A DNA stretch of 64,000 nucleotides, taken from NCBI RefSeq assembly GCF_021290385.1, contig NZ_CP089928.1, positions 1,968,501 through 2,032,500 on the forward strand. The letters are read 5' to 3'. The stretch comes from Microbulbifer sp. YPW16 (GTDB taxonomy: Bacteria > Pseudomonadota > Gammaproteobacteria > Pseudomonadales > Cellvibrionaceae). The translations under genes were made by a program, and so were the position numbers. Shown here in pieces: positions 26,725-35,382 of this stretch (positions within the stretch are counted from its first letter, which is position 1; every line of letters starts with the position of its first letter). The notes below the pieces were generated by a model, which saw only the letters and a list, made by a program, of their open reading frames with translations, searched no databases and was not told the origin of the DNA.

Positions 26725-28743
26725 ATGAAAAACAATATGGCGATAGCTGCTGCAGCGGTTATCGGGATCAATCTCGTTATTTACCTGGCCTCCCCCTACT
26801 ACAGCGCCTGGCGCATCATGCAGTCGGTCTCATCCGGCTCCCCCGCACAAATGCAGCGCTATATCGATTTTCCCAGTGTGCAGTCTTCCCTGCGCCAGCA
26901 GGTGGACACTGCCTTTACCGTACAGGCGGAGAAGGATCCCATGGTCGCGGCCTTCGCGCCGATGATCCGTCCGGCGCTGGACTCAGTGATCGATGAGCTG
27001 GTACAGCCGGATAAACTGGCCGAGCTGATCCAGTCCGGGAAATTGCAGCCCGCACCGGCTCGCGCTGATGCAACAGCTGCTGCCCCGGAAGAGGGTCGTG
27101 GGAACACTGAGGCCGAACTCGACTGGCATGCTTTTTTCGACCGCCCGGATCGCTTCCGCATTTCAGCCGGTGACCTGTCGCTGTACATGGAAATGCGCCA
27201 GTGGCGCTGGCAGCTGACCGCCATCGGTATCGACGGCCTACTGGATATGGACGCCCCGCGGGGACAGGCTGTGGCAACCACAGGCGCCGCTACTACCGAA
27301 CCTGTCGCCGATGAAATCGACACCCACAGCCCGCCACCACCCCAGACCAGGATCGATCGGGAATCTCTCCGCGAGCAGCTGGCCCGGTCCTTTTTCATCA
27401 CCGGCGACTTCTCTGACAGGGCAATGGTCGAGGGTGACTTCCACTACGTCCCCCTAACCCCAGGTACGGAAGTTGAAGTGACCTGGCTGGATGCACGGGA
27501 TCCAGACGGCAACCCGGTGCTGGGAAGCTTCACGGAGGAGGAGAAGCAGGAACGGGAGAAGTTCAGGAGCGGCAAAGGTACATTCCGGGGACTATGGCAG
27601 GATAAGCTGCCAAAGAGCTCAGCGGACGCCAGCGTCGCCACTGCAACCGGGCAACTGGAGTTAATGCTGCCCGCGCGGGTCGAGCATATTTCCCTGAATG
27701 CCAACCAGCTGAACCAGCTACAGGTGCAGGGCGATGTCGCCGCAAGCGTGACCGAGATGGAAAACGGCAGGGTTGGCCTCAGCCTGTACCGGCCGCACGA
27801 CCAGCCCGGTGTCGAGCCCATGGTGTACATCCGCAATGCAGGGGGCCAGCCACTACGCAAACCACGTGCCTCCTCCGTCTCGCCCACTGAAGCGGTCAAG
27901 AAGGACGAGTTTTCGCGCCCCATGCGCGTTACCAAAACCAGCTATTCCGTAACCGGCACGCCAGCCAGTGTCGATATTTATTTCCCCCTGGAAATGGAGC
28001 AACTGGAGGTAGAGTTCACCGCGACGCGGAAGCCACAGGTCAGTTTCGGCGAGCTGCAAACCCCGATAGAGCAGACCCGCTATGCGGCGCCGGGCGCCGA
28101 ACGGGAGCTGTCCCAGGTCGACGCCAGCGTACTGGAAAGTATCGAGGCCGAACTGGTGAGGGAGACTGGCTGGGACAACAAGCCACGCACCTCGCTGCAA
28201 TTTACCCTGCCAGACCTTGGCAACAGCGTATTTGCCCGCGTCGATTACAGCGATCTCCAGGTTTTCAGGGATGAGCAGGCGGTTGAATTTACACCCTCGC
28301 AGAACCGCTCAGGTGCTACCAACTACGAGGTTACCTTTCAGGAGGGCAACGGCTCCAACGCTGGCTACCTGACACCCGACCGCATTGCCGGCACCATCAA
28401 GCTCAGCTACCCGGCCAGGGTCGGGACGCTACGCGTCAACCAGGGCGAGAGCATCCGGGGAGCGACCCTGGACGGCGCACAATTGAGCTACCCGAACGAC
28501 GGCGATTTCCCGCGCTATAACCCTGTATTCAGCCCGCGATCCGCCAACGCCTTCGATAGCGAGGGGCGCCGTATCGCCTACTTACCCGGCAGCGATTCCT
28601 GGGGCGACGACTCATATTCGCTCTACTTCTGGGGAGAGCCCGACCATGTGGAATTGAAAACAGTCACCGAGTGGATTGAAACCGAGATACCGGTGAACCT
28701 GTCTCTGGACGACCTGAAGGGAGCCGACGATTCACAGGGCTAG
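26725..28743 (+). CDS. large envelope protein with N-terminal DUF2939-like region
   Basis: 672 residues. An N-terminal membrane anchor (AIAAAAVIGINLVIYLASPYY) is followed by a DUF2939-like segment (YSAWRIMQSVSSGSPAQMQRYIDF ...). DUF2939 proteins are usually about 150-200 residues; here about 480 more follow, beta-rich and without cysteines. Two similar modules stand out: LPARVEHISLNANQLNQLQV (about 315) and YPARVGTLRVNQGESIRGATL (about 560), the latter ending in YSLYFWGEPDHVELKTV. A Pro/Thr/Ala linker (about 175-210) separates the halves. AGGAAGTG precedes the ATG, and a terminator follows. Periplasmic location with an inner-membrane anchor is likely; function is unknown. Confidence 0.6.
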   Translation: MKNNMAIAAAAVIGINLVIYLASPYYSAWRIMQSVSSGSPAQMQRYIDFPSVQSSLRQQVDTAFTVQAEKDPMVAAFAPMIRPALDSVIDELVQPDKLAELIQSGKLQPAPARADATAAAPEEGRGNTEAELDWHAFFDRPDRFRISAGDLSLYMEMRQWRWQLTAIGIDGLLDMDAPRGQAVATTGAATTEPVADEIDTHSPPPPQTRIDRESLREQLARSFFITGDFSDRAMVEGDFHYVPLTPGTEVEVTWLDARDPDGNPVLGSFTEEEKQEREKFRSGKGTFRGLWQDKLPKSSADASVATATGQLELMLPARVEHISLNANQLNQLQVQGDVAASVTEMENGRVGLSLYRPHDQPGVEPMVYIRNAGGQPLRKPRASSVSPTEAVKKDEFSRPMRVTKTSYSVTGTPASVDIYFPLEMEQLEVEFTATRKPQVSFGELQTPIEQTRYAAPGAERELSQVDASVLESIEAELVRETGWDNKPRTSLQFTLPDLGNSVFARVDYSDLQVFRDEQAVEFTPSQNRSGATNYEVTFQEGNGSNAGYLTPDRIAGTIKLSYPARVGTLRVNQGESIRGATLDGAQLSYPNDGDFPRYNPVFSPRSANAFDSEGRRIAYLPGSDSWGDDSYSLYFWGEPDHVELKTVTEWIETEIPVNLSLDDLKGADDSQG

Positions 28744-28776
28744 CCGTGACTTTCTGCCTGCAAAAACAAAACGCAA

Positions 28777-28801
28777 AAATCCCCGCCGCAGCGGGGATTT
28801 A
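28777..28801. terminator. bidirectional intrinsic terminator
   Basis: AAATCCCCGC and GCGGGGATTT pair around CGCA, with A and T tracts on the two sides, between convergent genes. Confidence 0.85.
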
Positions 28802-28839
28802 CCTTTGCGCCAGTGTTGATAAGGCACACGGAAGAATTC

Positions 28840-30105
28840 TTACTCGAATTTCACCACCCGTACACTGATACGCCGGTTCTGCTGCTTGCCCGCCTCGGTG
28901 GCGTTGTCGGCCAGGGGCTTGGCGGAGCCCATGCCCATACTGGTAATACGGCTCTCATCGATTCCCTTTTCCACCAGCATCTGCTTCACCGCATCGGCGC
29001 GCTGCTGCGAAAGCGCCTTGTTGCGGTTCTCATCGCCGTCGCTGGAAGTATGCCCCTCGATGGCGATGGTCAGTTCCGGGTTTTTGGTGAGGATGGTAGC
29101 CAGTGCCTGCACATCCGGTGCCGAGGCACTGGTGACCTCGGCGCTGTCCTGCTGGAACTCGATCCTGAGGCGGAATTCCCGGTTCGGGTCGCGGGAGCTA
29201 TTGCCCAGGTACTGCTCCATGCTGCTACCCAGGTCCTCGTCGGCAGCGGCTCCCATGGTGCCGGCCTGGTCACCGTCCTGCTGCGGAGCGGCTCCGGGCG
29301 GAGTGGTATCCGGCTGGTCCTCCGGTTGCCCGGAGGTATCCGGCTCTTCAGTGATGATCTCCTCATCCAGCACGCCCTCGCCCGGGGACTCCTCCATCTG
29401 CTCTTTCTTCGAGCACATGTTCAGTGTGTAAAGCACCGCCAGCGCGATCAGCAACGGCCAGAACCACTTGGCGAAGCCACCGCGTTTTTTCTCGACCTTC
29501 TTGTGGTGCGGGCGTGAGGTCTGGGGCTCGGCGTGGCCGTGGCTCTCCAGGTGCTGGCCCAGGTCCTCGAAATCGTGCACGCCGATGGTTTTCAGCAGGC
29601 CATCCGGCAGGTGGCCCTTGATATGGGATTTCTGCGCAAACAGCAGCCCGGCCAGGCCACCCACATCCAGGCCCTTGCCCTTCACCAGCTTGCCCATCAG
29701 TGACATCACGATCGGTGCGGCGATTTTCAGCAGGCTGCTGCCCTTGTCGCCGCCGACACCCAGCGAGCTGCCGAGTACACCACCCACATCCCCGGCCTTG
29801 GAGCCGAAGATGGAATCCGCCATGTTACCGCCGGTCTCCAGCAGGCTGCCCATCTGCGACGAGTCACGGAGGATATCCGGCAAGGCCGACAGGTCCAGCC
29901 CGGTACTTTCTGTCACCCGGTTGAACATGCTGGTCAGACCGGTCTTGCTTTCACCCTTGTTCAGCATGCCCGCCAGCACGGACGAGACTCCGGTGTTGAC
30001 CGCCGCCTCCCCCTGGTCCTCCGGTAGCCCCAGGGCCCCCCTGAGCGCATCGATCCCGGAAGTGCCCAGCTGGCGCACGGCCATATCCAGCAGGTTGTCA
30101 GCCAT
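28840..30105 (-). CDS. DUF937-TM-OmpA fusion protein
   Basis: 421 residues in three parts. First, a cytoplasmic DUF937-type domain (1-185: MADNLLDMAVRQLG..., GGVLGSSLG, FAQKSHIKGHLPDGLL). Second, a basic patch and one membrane helix (FAKWFWPLLIALAVLYTLNMCS, about 205-225). Third, an acidic/Pro linker and a C-terminal OmpA domain with FQQDSAEVTSAS, IEGHTSSDGDENRN, LSQQRADAVKQML and NRRISVRV. OmpA domains bind peptidoglycan, so the protein would link the cytoplasm or inner membrane to the wall. This combination occurs in some Gammaproteobacteria; function is unknown. Convergent with the DUF2939 gene. Confidence 0.85.
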   Translation of the reverse strand: MADNLLDMAVRQLGTSGIDALRGALGLPEDQGEAAVNTGVSSVLAGMLNKGESKTGLTSMFNRVTESTGLDLSALPDILRDSSQMGSLLETGGNMADSIFGSKAGDVGGVLGSSLGVGGDKGSSLLKIAAPIVMSLMGKLVKGKGLDVGGLAGLLFAQKSHIKGHLPDGLLKTIGVHDFEDLGQHLESHGHAEPQTSRPHHKKVEKKRGGFAKWFWPLLIALAVLYTLNMCSKKEQMEESPGEGVLDEEIITEEPDTSGQPEDQPDTTPPGAAPQQDGDQAGTMGAAADEDLGSSMEQYLGNSSRDPNREFRLRIEFQQDSAEVTSASAPDVQALATILTKNPELTIAIEGHTSSDGDENRNKALSQQRADAVKQMLVEKGIDESRITSMGMGSAKPLADNATEAGKQQNRRISVRVVKFE

Positions 30106-30363
30106 AGCAGAACCTCGTCGTCAAAAACAACTTAACGTCTCCCATGAGTGTAAAGCAGCTAACGTTCTACATTAGTTCGATTTTGAATAACAAAATGCCT
30201 GGAGCGCCAGGTGCGCCCATGATCCCGGCCCGCCGATTCCGACTGCGGTGAAGAATCCGGCGCTGGTGTCGCGGCAGTCACGCCCCCTGACGCTTTTTAT
30301 CATTGCGCGCCACCGGGATGGGGCTAATGTAAGAGGCAGTCCAATAATAAAGAGGCACCCACT

Positions 30364-31584
30364 ATGCCCAGCGAAACGATGAACGAAGCTTTTATCTACG
30401 ACGCCATCCGCACCCCCCGCGGCAAGGGCAAGCCCGGCGGCGCACTCTACGAAGTGAAGCCGGTCACCCTGCTTTCCGACCTGTTGCGGGAACTGCAGCA
30501 ACGCACCGACCTGGACACCGCCGCCGTGGACGATGTGGTCATGGGCTGCGTCACCCCCGTCAGCGACCAGGGCGCGGATATCGCCAAGACCGCCGCCCTG
30601 GCCGCCGGCTGGGACTGGAATATTGGCGGCGTGACCCTGAACCGCTTCTGCGCCTCCGGCGCCGAGGCCGTCAACCTGGCCGGGGCCAAGGTGCGCTCCG
30701 GCTGGGAAGAGCTGGTGGTGGCAGGCGGGGTGGAATCCATGTCGCGGGTGCCCATGGGCAGCGACGGCGGTGCATGGGCGGCGGATCCGCGCACGGCACT
30801 GGATACCGGCTTCGCGCCGCAGGGTATTGGCGCCGACCTGATCGCCACCCTGGGCGGCTTCAGCCGCGAGGACGTGGATGCCTTTGCGCTGCACTCACAG
30901 CAGAAAGCCGCTGCCGCCTGGGAACGCGGCGCCTTCGGCAAATCCGTGATCCCGGTACGGGACCAGAACGGCCTCACTATCCTCGATCGCGACCAGCTGG
31001 TGCGCCCGGACACCTCCATGGAAGGCCTGGGCCAGTTGAAACCCTCCTTCGCCGGCATGGGCGAGTTCGGTTTCGACACGGTGGCAAAGGCACGCTACCC
31101 ACAGGTGGAAGCCATCAATCATGTGCACACCGCGGGTAACTCTTCCGGCATCGTCGACGGCGCCACCGCCGTACTGGTGGGCAGCGAGCAGGCGGGTAAA
31201 AACCTGGGGCTCAAGCCACGCGCGCGCATCGTGTCCGCCGCCGTGGTGGGCACCGATCCCACCATCATGCTTACCGGGCCGGCACCGGCCACGGTCAAGG
31301 CCCTGCGGGTAGCCGGGTTATCAGCAGATGATATCGACCTGTTCGAGGTGAACGAGGCTTTCGCCGCAGTGGTGATGCGCTTCCAGCGCGAACTGGATAT
31401 CGACCCGGGAAAAATCAACGTCAATGGTGGCTCCATCGCCATGGGTCACCCGTTGGGTGCCACCGGCGCGATGCTGATCGGCACACTGCTGGACGAACTG
31501 GAACAGCGCCAGCTCCGCTACGGCCTCACCACACTGTGCGTGGGCGGCGGTATGGGTGTGGCCACCATCATCGAGCGTGTTTAA
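30364..31584 (+). CDS. acetyl-CoA C-acyltransferase (thiolase)
   Basis: Thiolytic cleavage of 3-ketoacyl-CoA, the last beta-oxidation step. 406 residues: nucleophile Cys96 in NRFCASG, NEAFA at about 330, catalytic His in [14 protein letters not shown], and the second Cys in LCVGGGMG. It forms a cluster with the FadB-like gene 28 bases downstream and an acyl-CoA dehydrogenase. It is closer to FadI/AtoB-type than to compact FadA; chain-length preference cannot be read from sequence. AGAGG precedes ATG 30364. Confidence 0.93.
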   Translation: MPSETMNEAFIYDAIRTPRGKGKPGGALYEVKPVTLLSDLLRELQQRTDLDTAAVDDVVMGCVTPVSDQGADIAKTAALAAGWDWNIGGVTLNRFCASGAEAVNLAGAKVRSGWEELVVAGGVESMSRVPMGSDGGAWAADPRTALDTGFAPQGIGADLIATLGGFSREDVDAFALHSQQKAAAAWERGAFGKSVIPVRDQNGLTILDRDQLVRPDTSMEGLGQLKPSFAGMGEFGFDTVAKARYPQVEAINHVHTAGNSSGIVDGATAVLVGSEQAGKNLGLKPRARIVSAAVVGTDPTIMLTGPAPATVKALRVAGLSADDIDLFEVNEAFAAVVMRFQRELDIDPGKINVNGGSIAMGHPLGATGAMLIGTLLDELEQRQLRYGLTTLCVGGGMGVATIIERV

Positions 31585-31612
31585 GCCTGGGACACAAGGG
31601 AGAACAAGAACA

Positions 31613-33766
31613 ATGAAATCTATCCGCATCGAGAGAGACAACGACAATATTGTCCACCTGGTCCTGGATAACCCCAACGCATCCGCCAACGTGATGGACG
31701 GGGACTTCACCGATTCGCTGCATGAAGCCGTGCAGCAACTGGATGGCGAGGACTTCGCCGGCATCATCCTGCGCTCGGCAAAAAACACCTTCTTCGCGGG
31801 CGGCGACCTGAACGGCCTCTACGCCGCCAGGCAGGAAGAGGCGCAGCAATTCTTCGATGGCTGCCAGCAGCTGAAGGCCGACCTGCGCTGGCTGGAGACC
31901 CAGGGCAAGCCGGTGGTGGCCGCCATCAACGGTGCCGCGCTGGGCGGCGGCTGGGAACTGGCCCTGGCCTGTCACCACCGTATTGCTCTCAACGACCGCA
32001 GGGTGAAGATCGGCCTGCCGGAAGTCACCCTGGGCCTGCTGCCCGGCGGCGGTGGCTGCGTGCGCATGCCCCGCCTGCTCGGCATGCAGGCCGCCCTGCC
32101 ATTCCTGATGGAAGGCAAGCAGGTGGGACCGCAACAGGCGCTGGATGCCGGGCTGGTGCACCAGCTGGCCGAAAATCCCGACCAGCTGCTGGCTCACGCC
32201 CGCGACTTTATCCTTGCCAACCGCGACGAGCCGGTCCAGCAACCCTGGGACCAGCCCGGCTACCGTATGCCCGGCGGCGACGCCAAAAACCCGAAGAATG
32301 CGCAGCTGCTCGTTGTCGCACCGGCGATGCTGGAACAGAAAACCAAGGGGGTTTTCCCGGCGCCTGAGGCGATACTGTCGGTGGTGGTCGAAGGCTCCCA
32401 GGTGGATTTCGACACCGCCACCCGCATCGAGTCGCGCTATTTTGTCGAGCTCACCTGCGGCCAGGTGGCCAAGAACATGATTGGCACCTTCTGGTTCGGC
32501 CTCAACGCGGTCAAGGCCGGCGCATCCCTGCCGCCGGCGGCGCGCGACATCAAGGCCGAACCGGTGAAAAAGGTCGGCATCCTCGGTGCCGGCATGATGG
32601 GAGCGGGTATCGCCTACGCCTGCACGATGAAAGGCGTCGAGGTGGTACTGAAAGATGTCTCGCAGGAGGCTGCCGACAAGGGCAAGGGCTACGCGGAAAA
32701 ATCCCTGCGCAAGCGCGTCGAGCGCGGCCGCATGGATGAGCAGCGCATGACTGACATCCTCGACCGCATCCATCCCACAGCAAAGGCAGCCGACCTGGAC
32801 GGCTGCGAGCTGGTGATCGAGGCGGTTTTCGAAAACCGGGAACTGAAAGCCAGTGTCACCGCCGAGGCGGAATCCGTACTGGCAGACAGCGCGGTCTTTG
32901 CCTCCAACACTTCCACCTTACCCATCACCGGGCTGGCGGAAGCCTCTGCCCGGCCGAAGAACTTTATCGGCCTGCATTTCTTCTCGCCGGCGGACAAGAT
33001 GCCACTGGTGGAAATCATCTGCGGCGAGCGGACCGGCGACGAGACCCTGGCCCGCGCTTTTGCGTTCGTGCTGCAGATCGGCAAGACCCCCATCGTGGTC
33101 AACGACAGCCGCGGCTTTTTCACCTCGCGGGTATTCGGCTGCTTTACCAACGAGGGTATCGCCATGCTGGGCGAGGGTGTGAACCCGGCCACCATCGAGA
33201 ACGCCGCCAGCTTCTCCGGTTTCCCGGTGGGCCCCCTGGCGGTGAGCGACGAGGTGTCGCTCACCCTGATGGGCAAGATCCGCCAGCAGACCATTGCCGA
33301 CCTGGAGCGCGAGGGCAAGACACCACCTTCGCACCCGGCGGACAAGGTGATCGACCATATGCTGGAACTGGGCCGTGCCGGCAAGGCCGCGGGCAAGGGC
33401 TTCTATACCTATCCCGAGGAGGGCAGGAAACACCTGTGGACCGGCCTGGCCGGCGAATACCCCCAGGGCGAACAGCCGCCCTATGAAGACGTGAAAGAGC
33501 GGCTGCTGTTTATCATGGCCATCGAGACACTGCGCTGCTACGAGGAGCAGGTACTGCGCAGTGTGCGCGATGCCAATATCGGTTCCATCTTCGGTATCGG
33601 CTTCCCACCCTGGACCGGCGGGGCGCTGCAGTACATCAACCAGTATGGGCCGACAGAATTCTGCCAGCGGGCCGACACGCTGGCGGAAAAGTACGGCGAT
33701 CGCTTTGCCCCGCCGGCCCTGCTACGGGAAATGGCGCAATCCAACCAACCCATCACCGACGAATAA
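31613..33766 (+). CDS. FadB/FadJ-like 3-hydroxyacyl-CoA dehydrogenase/enoyl-CoA hydratase
   Basis: A bifunctional beta-oxidation enzyme, 717 residues. The N-terminal crotonase domain (1-190) has FFAGGDLNGL, NGAALGGGWELALAC and PEVTLGLLPGGGG with the conserved Glu. The NAD-binding domain has GILGAGMMGAGIAYA (about 325), SNTSTLPI and GLHFFSPADKMPLVEII, and a C-terminal dehydrogenase domain follows (NDSRGFFTSRVF, GKGFYTYPEE). It probably forms a complex with the thiolase upstream. Met 31613 is chosen (28 bases after the thiolase stop, AGGGAGAA upstream). Confidence 0.93.
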   Translation: MKSIRIERDNDNIVHLVLDNPNASANVMDGDFTDSLHEAVQQLDGEDFAGIILRSAKNTFFAGGDLNGLYAARQEEAQQFFDGCQQLKADLRWLETQGKPVVAAINGAALGGGWELALACHHRIALNDRRVKIGLPEVTLGLLPGGGGCVRMPRLLGMQAALPFLMEGKQVGPQQALDAGLVHQLAENPDQLLAHARDFILANRDEPVQQPWDQPGYRMPGGDAKNPKNAQLLVVAPAMLEQKTKGVFPAPEAILSVVVEGSQVDFDTATRIESRYFVELTCGQVAKNMIGTFWFGLNAVKAGASLPPAARDIKAEPVKKVGILGAGMMGAGIAYACTMKGVEVVLKDVSQEAADKGKGYAEKSLRKRVERGRMDEQRMTDILDRIHPTAKAADLDGCELVIEAVFENRELKASVTAEAESVLADSAVFASNTSTLPITGLAEASARPKNFIGLHFFSPADKMPLVEIICGERTGDETLARAFAFVLQIGKTPIVVNDSRGFFTSRVFGCFTNEGIAMLGEGVNPATIENAASFSGFPVGPLAVSDEVSLTLMGKIRQQTIADLEREGKTPPSHPADKVIDHMLELGRAGKAAGKGFYTYPEEGRKHLWTGLAGEYPQGEQPPYEDVKERLLFIMAIETLRCYEEQVLRSVRDANIGSIFGIGFPPWTGGALQYINQYGPTEFCQRADTLAEKYGDRFAPPALLREMAQSNQPITDE

Positions 33767-33785
33767 ACCAGACAGGATTCCCTTG

Positions 33786-33858
33786 TTGTAGGAGCGGCCC
33801 ATGGCCGCGATAGGTAGGCAGGTTGCACGATTAATCGCGGCCAGCGGCCGCTCCTACA
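33786..33858. repeat. REP/BIME-like palindromic element
   Basis: TGTAGGAGCGGCC (33786-33798) is the exact reverse complement of 33846-33858, with inner GGCCGCGAT/ATCGCGGCC arms. The TGTAGGAGCGGC head is the form common in REP elements of Pseudomonas and relatives. It lies in the gap between fadB-like and acyl-CoA dehydrogenase genes and may affect mRNA processing. Confidence 0.8.
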
Positions 33859-33898
33859 CAAAGAGACAGATCACGCTTAACAAAGGCGGAGAAACAAA

Positions 33899-35044
33899 AT
33901 GATCCCGAGAACAGTCTTCAACACCGAGCACGAACAGTTCCGCGATACCGTGCGCAAATTCCTCGAAAACGAGGCCGTGCCCCACCATGCCCAATGGGAA
34001 AAAGAAGGTCAGGTGGACCGCGCCCTGTGGAACAAGGCCGGCGAAATGGGCTTCCTGTGCCCGCAGGTGCCCGAGGCCTACGGCGGCCTGGAACTGGACT
34101 TCGGCTACAACGCCATTATCGACGAAGAGATCTCGCGCCTGGGCCTCACCGGCATCGGCTGGGGCCTGCACTCGGATATCGCCGTGCCCTACATCGCCAA
34201 TTACGGTTCCGAGGAACAGAAACAGAAATACCTGCCCAAGTGCATCAGCGGTGAAATTGTTACCGCAATTGCCATGACCGAACCCGGCACCGGCTCCGAC
34301 CTGCAGAATGTGCGCACCACCGCCATCCGCGACGGCGACCACTATGTGCTGAACGGCTCCAAGACCTTTATCACCAACGGCCAGCATGCCGAACTGGTGA
34401 TCGTGGTGGCCAAGACCAATCCCGACGAGGGTGCCAGTGGCGTCAGCCTGCTGCTGGTGGACACCAGCCTGCCCGGCTTCAAGAAAGGCACCAACCTGGA
34501 AAAAATCGGCATGAAAGCCCAGGACACCTCGGAGCTGTTCTTCGACGATGTGCGTGTGCCGGCAGAGGACCTGCTGGGCGGCGAGGGCCAGGGCTTCATC
34601 TACCTGATGCAGGAGCTGCCGCAGGAGCGCCTGGGCGTGGCCATCGGCGCCATCGCCAATGCCGAGGCGGGGCTGCAGTGGACCATTGACTATGTACGTG
34701 AGCGCAAGGCCTTTGGCCGGCCCATTGCCAGCTTCCAGAACACCCAGTTCAAGCTGGCGGAGCTGTCCAGCGAACTCACTGCATTGCGGGTATTCGTGGA
34801 CCGCTGCCTGGAGCTGCACTACGAGAAAAAACTCGACGTGCCTACCGCTGCCAAAGCCAAGCTGCTGGCCACGGATTTCCAGTGCAAGCTGCTGGACGAA
34901 TGCGTACAGCTGCACGGCGGCTACGGCTATATGTGGGAATATCCCATCGCGCGCGCCTGGGCCGACGCCCGCGTACAGCGCATCTACGCCGGCACCAACG
35001 AAATCATGAAACTGATTATCGGCCGCGACCTGGTGAAAAACTGA
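33899..35044 (+). CDS. acyl-CoA dehydrogenase
   Basis: FAD enzyme for the first beta-oxidation step. 381 residues with AIAMTEPGTGSDLQNVRTTA, FITNGQHAELVIVVAKT, QELPQERLGVAIGAIANAE, LHGGYGYMWEYPIARAWAD and the C-terminal IYAGTNEIMKLIIGRDL. The Glu before YGGLELDFG and the catalytic Glu region near YAGTNEI are intact. A substrate in the medium/branched-chain range is plausible. AGGCGGAG lies upstream of ATG 33899. Third gene of the acyl-CoA cluster. Confidence 0.93.
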   Translation: MIPRTVFNTEHEQFRDTVRKFLENEAVPHHAQWEKEGQVDRALWNKAGEMGFLCPQVPEAYGGLELDFGYNAIIDEEISRLGLTGIGWGLHSDIAVPYIANYGSEEQKQKYLPKCISGEIVTAIAMTEPGTGSDLQNVRTTAIRDGDHYVLNGSKTFITNGQHAELVIVVAKTNPDEGASGVSLLLVDTSLPGFKKGTNLEKIGMKAQDTSELFFDDVRVPAEDLLGGEGQGFIYLMQELPQERLGVAIGAIANAEAGLQWTIDYVRERKAFGRPIASFQNTQFKLAELSSELTALRVFVDRCLELHYEKKLDVPTAAKAKLLATDFQCKLLDECVQLHGGYGYMWEYPIARAWADARVQRIYAGTNEIMKLIIGRDLVKN

Positions 35045-35059
35045 CGGGAATCGCAAAAC

Positions 35060-35288
35060 GGGCGGATACAAGATCCGCCCCTGCGGCGCACATACCACCG
35101 GGCAATCCCGGTGGTTTCCACTCACCGTAGGGGCAACCCTGTGTTCACCCTGCCCGGTAGGAACGACGGAACCGGGCGGATACAAGATCCGCCCCTACGG
35201 CGTACATACCACCCGAAAATCCCGGTGGTTTCCATTCACCGTAGGGGCGAACCTTGTGTTCGCCCTGCCCGGAAAGAAAACCGGAACC
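35060..35288. repeat. tandem duplication of a ~114-bp REP-like unit
   Basis: Two direct copies, 35060-35173 and 35174-35288, each starting GGGCGGATACAAGATCCGCC. Each unit holds three palindromes: GGCGGAT-ACA-ATCCGCC, ACCACCGGG/CCCGGTGGT and GTAGGGGCGAA...TTCGCCC. The copies differ by scattered substitutions (for example CTGCGG versus CTACGG). It fills most of the 338-base gap before the CoA-transferase gene; no ORF is credible here. Confidence 0.9.
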
Positions 35289-35382
35289 GGACGCACGAAT
35301 GACCAGGCTGGAAATAGCGACAGCCAATTCTCCGCAGAGAATCAATACACACCGGCCCGGGCAACCCCCGAAGGGAAAAACC

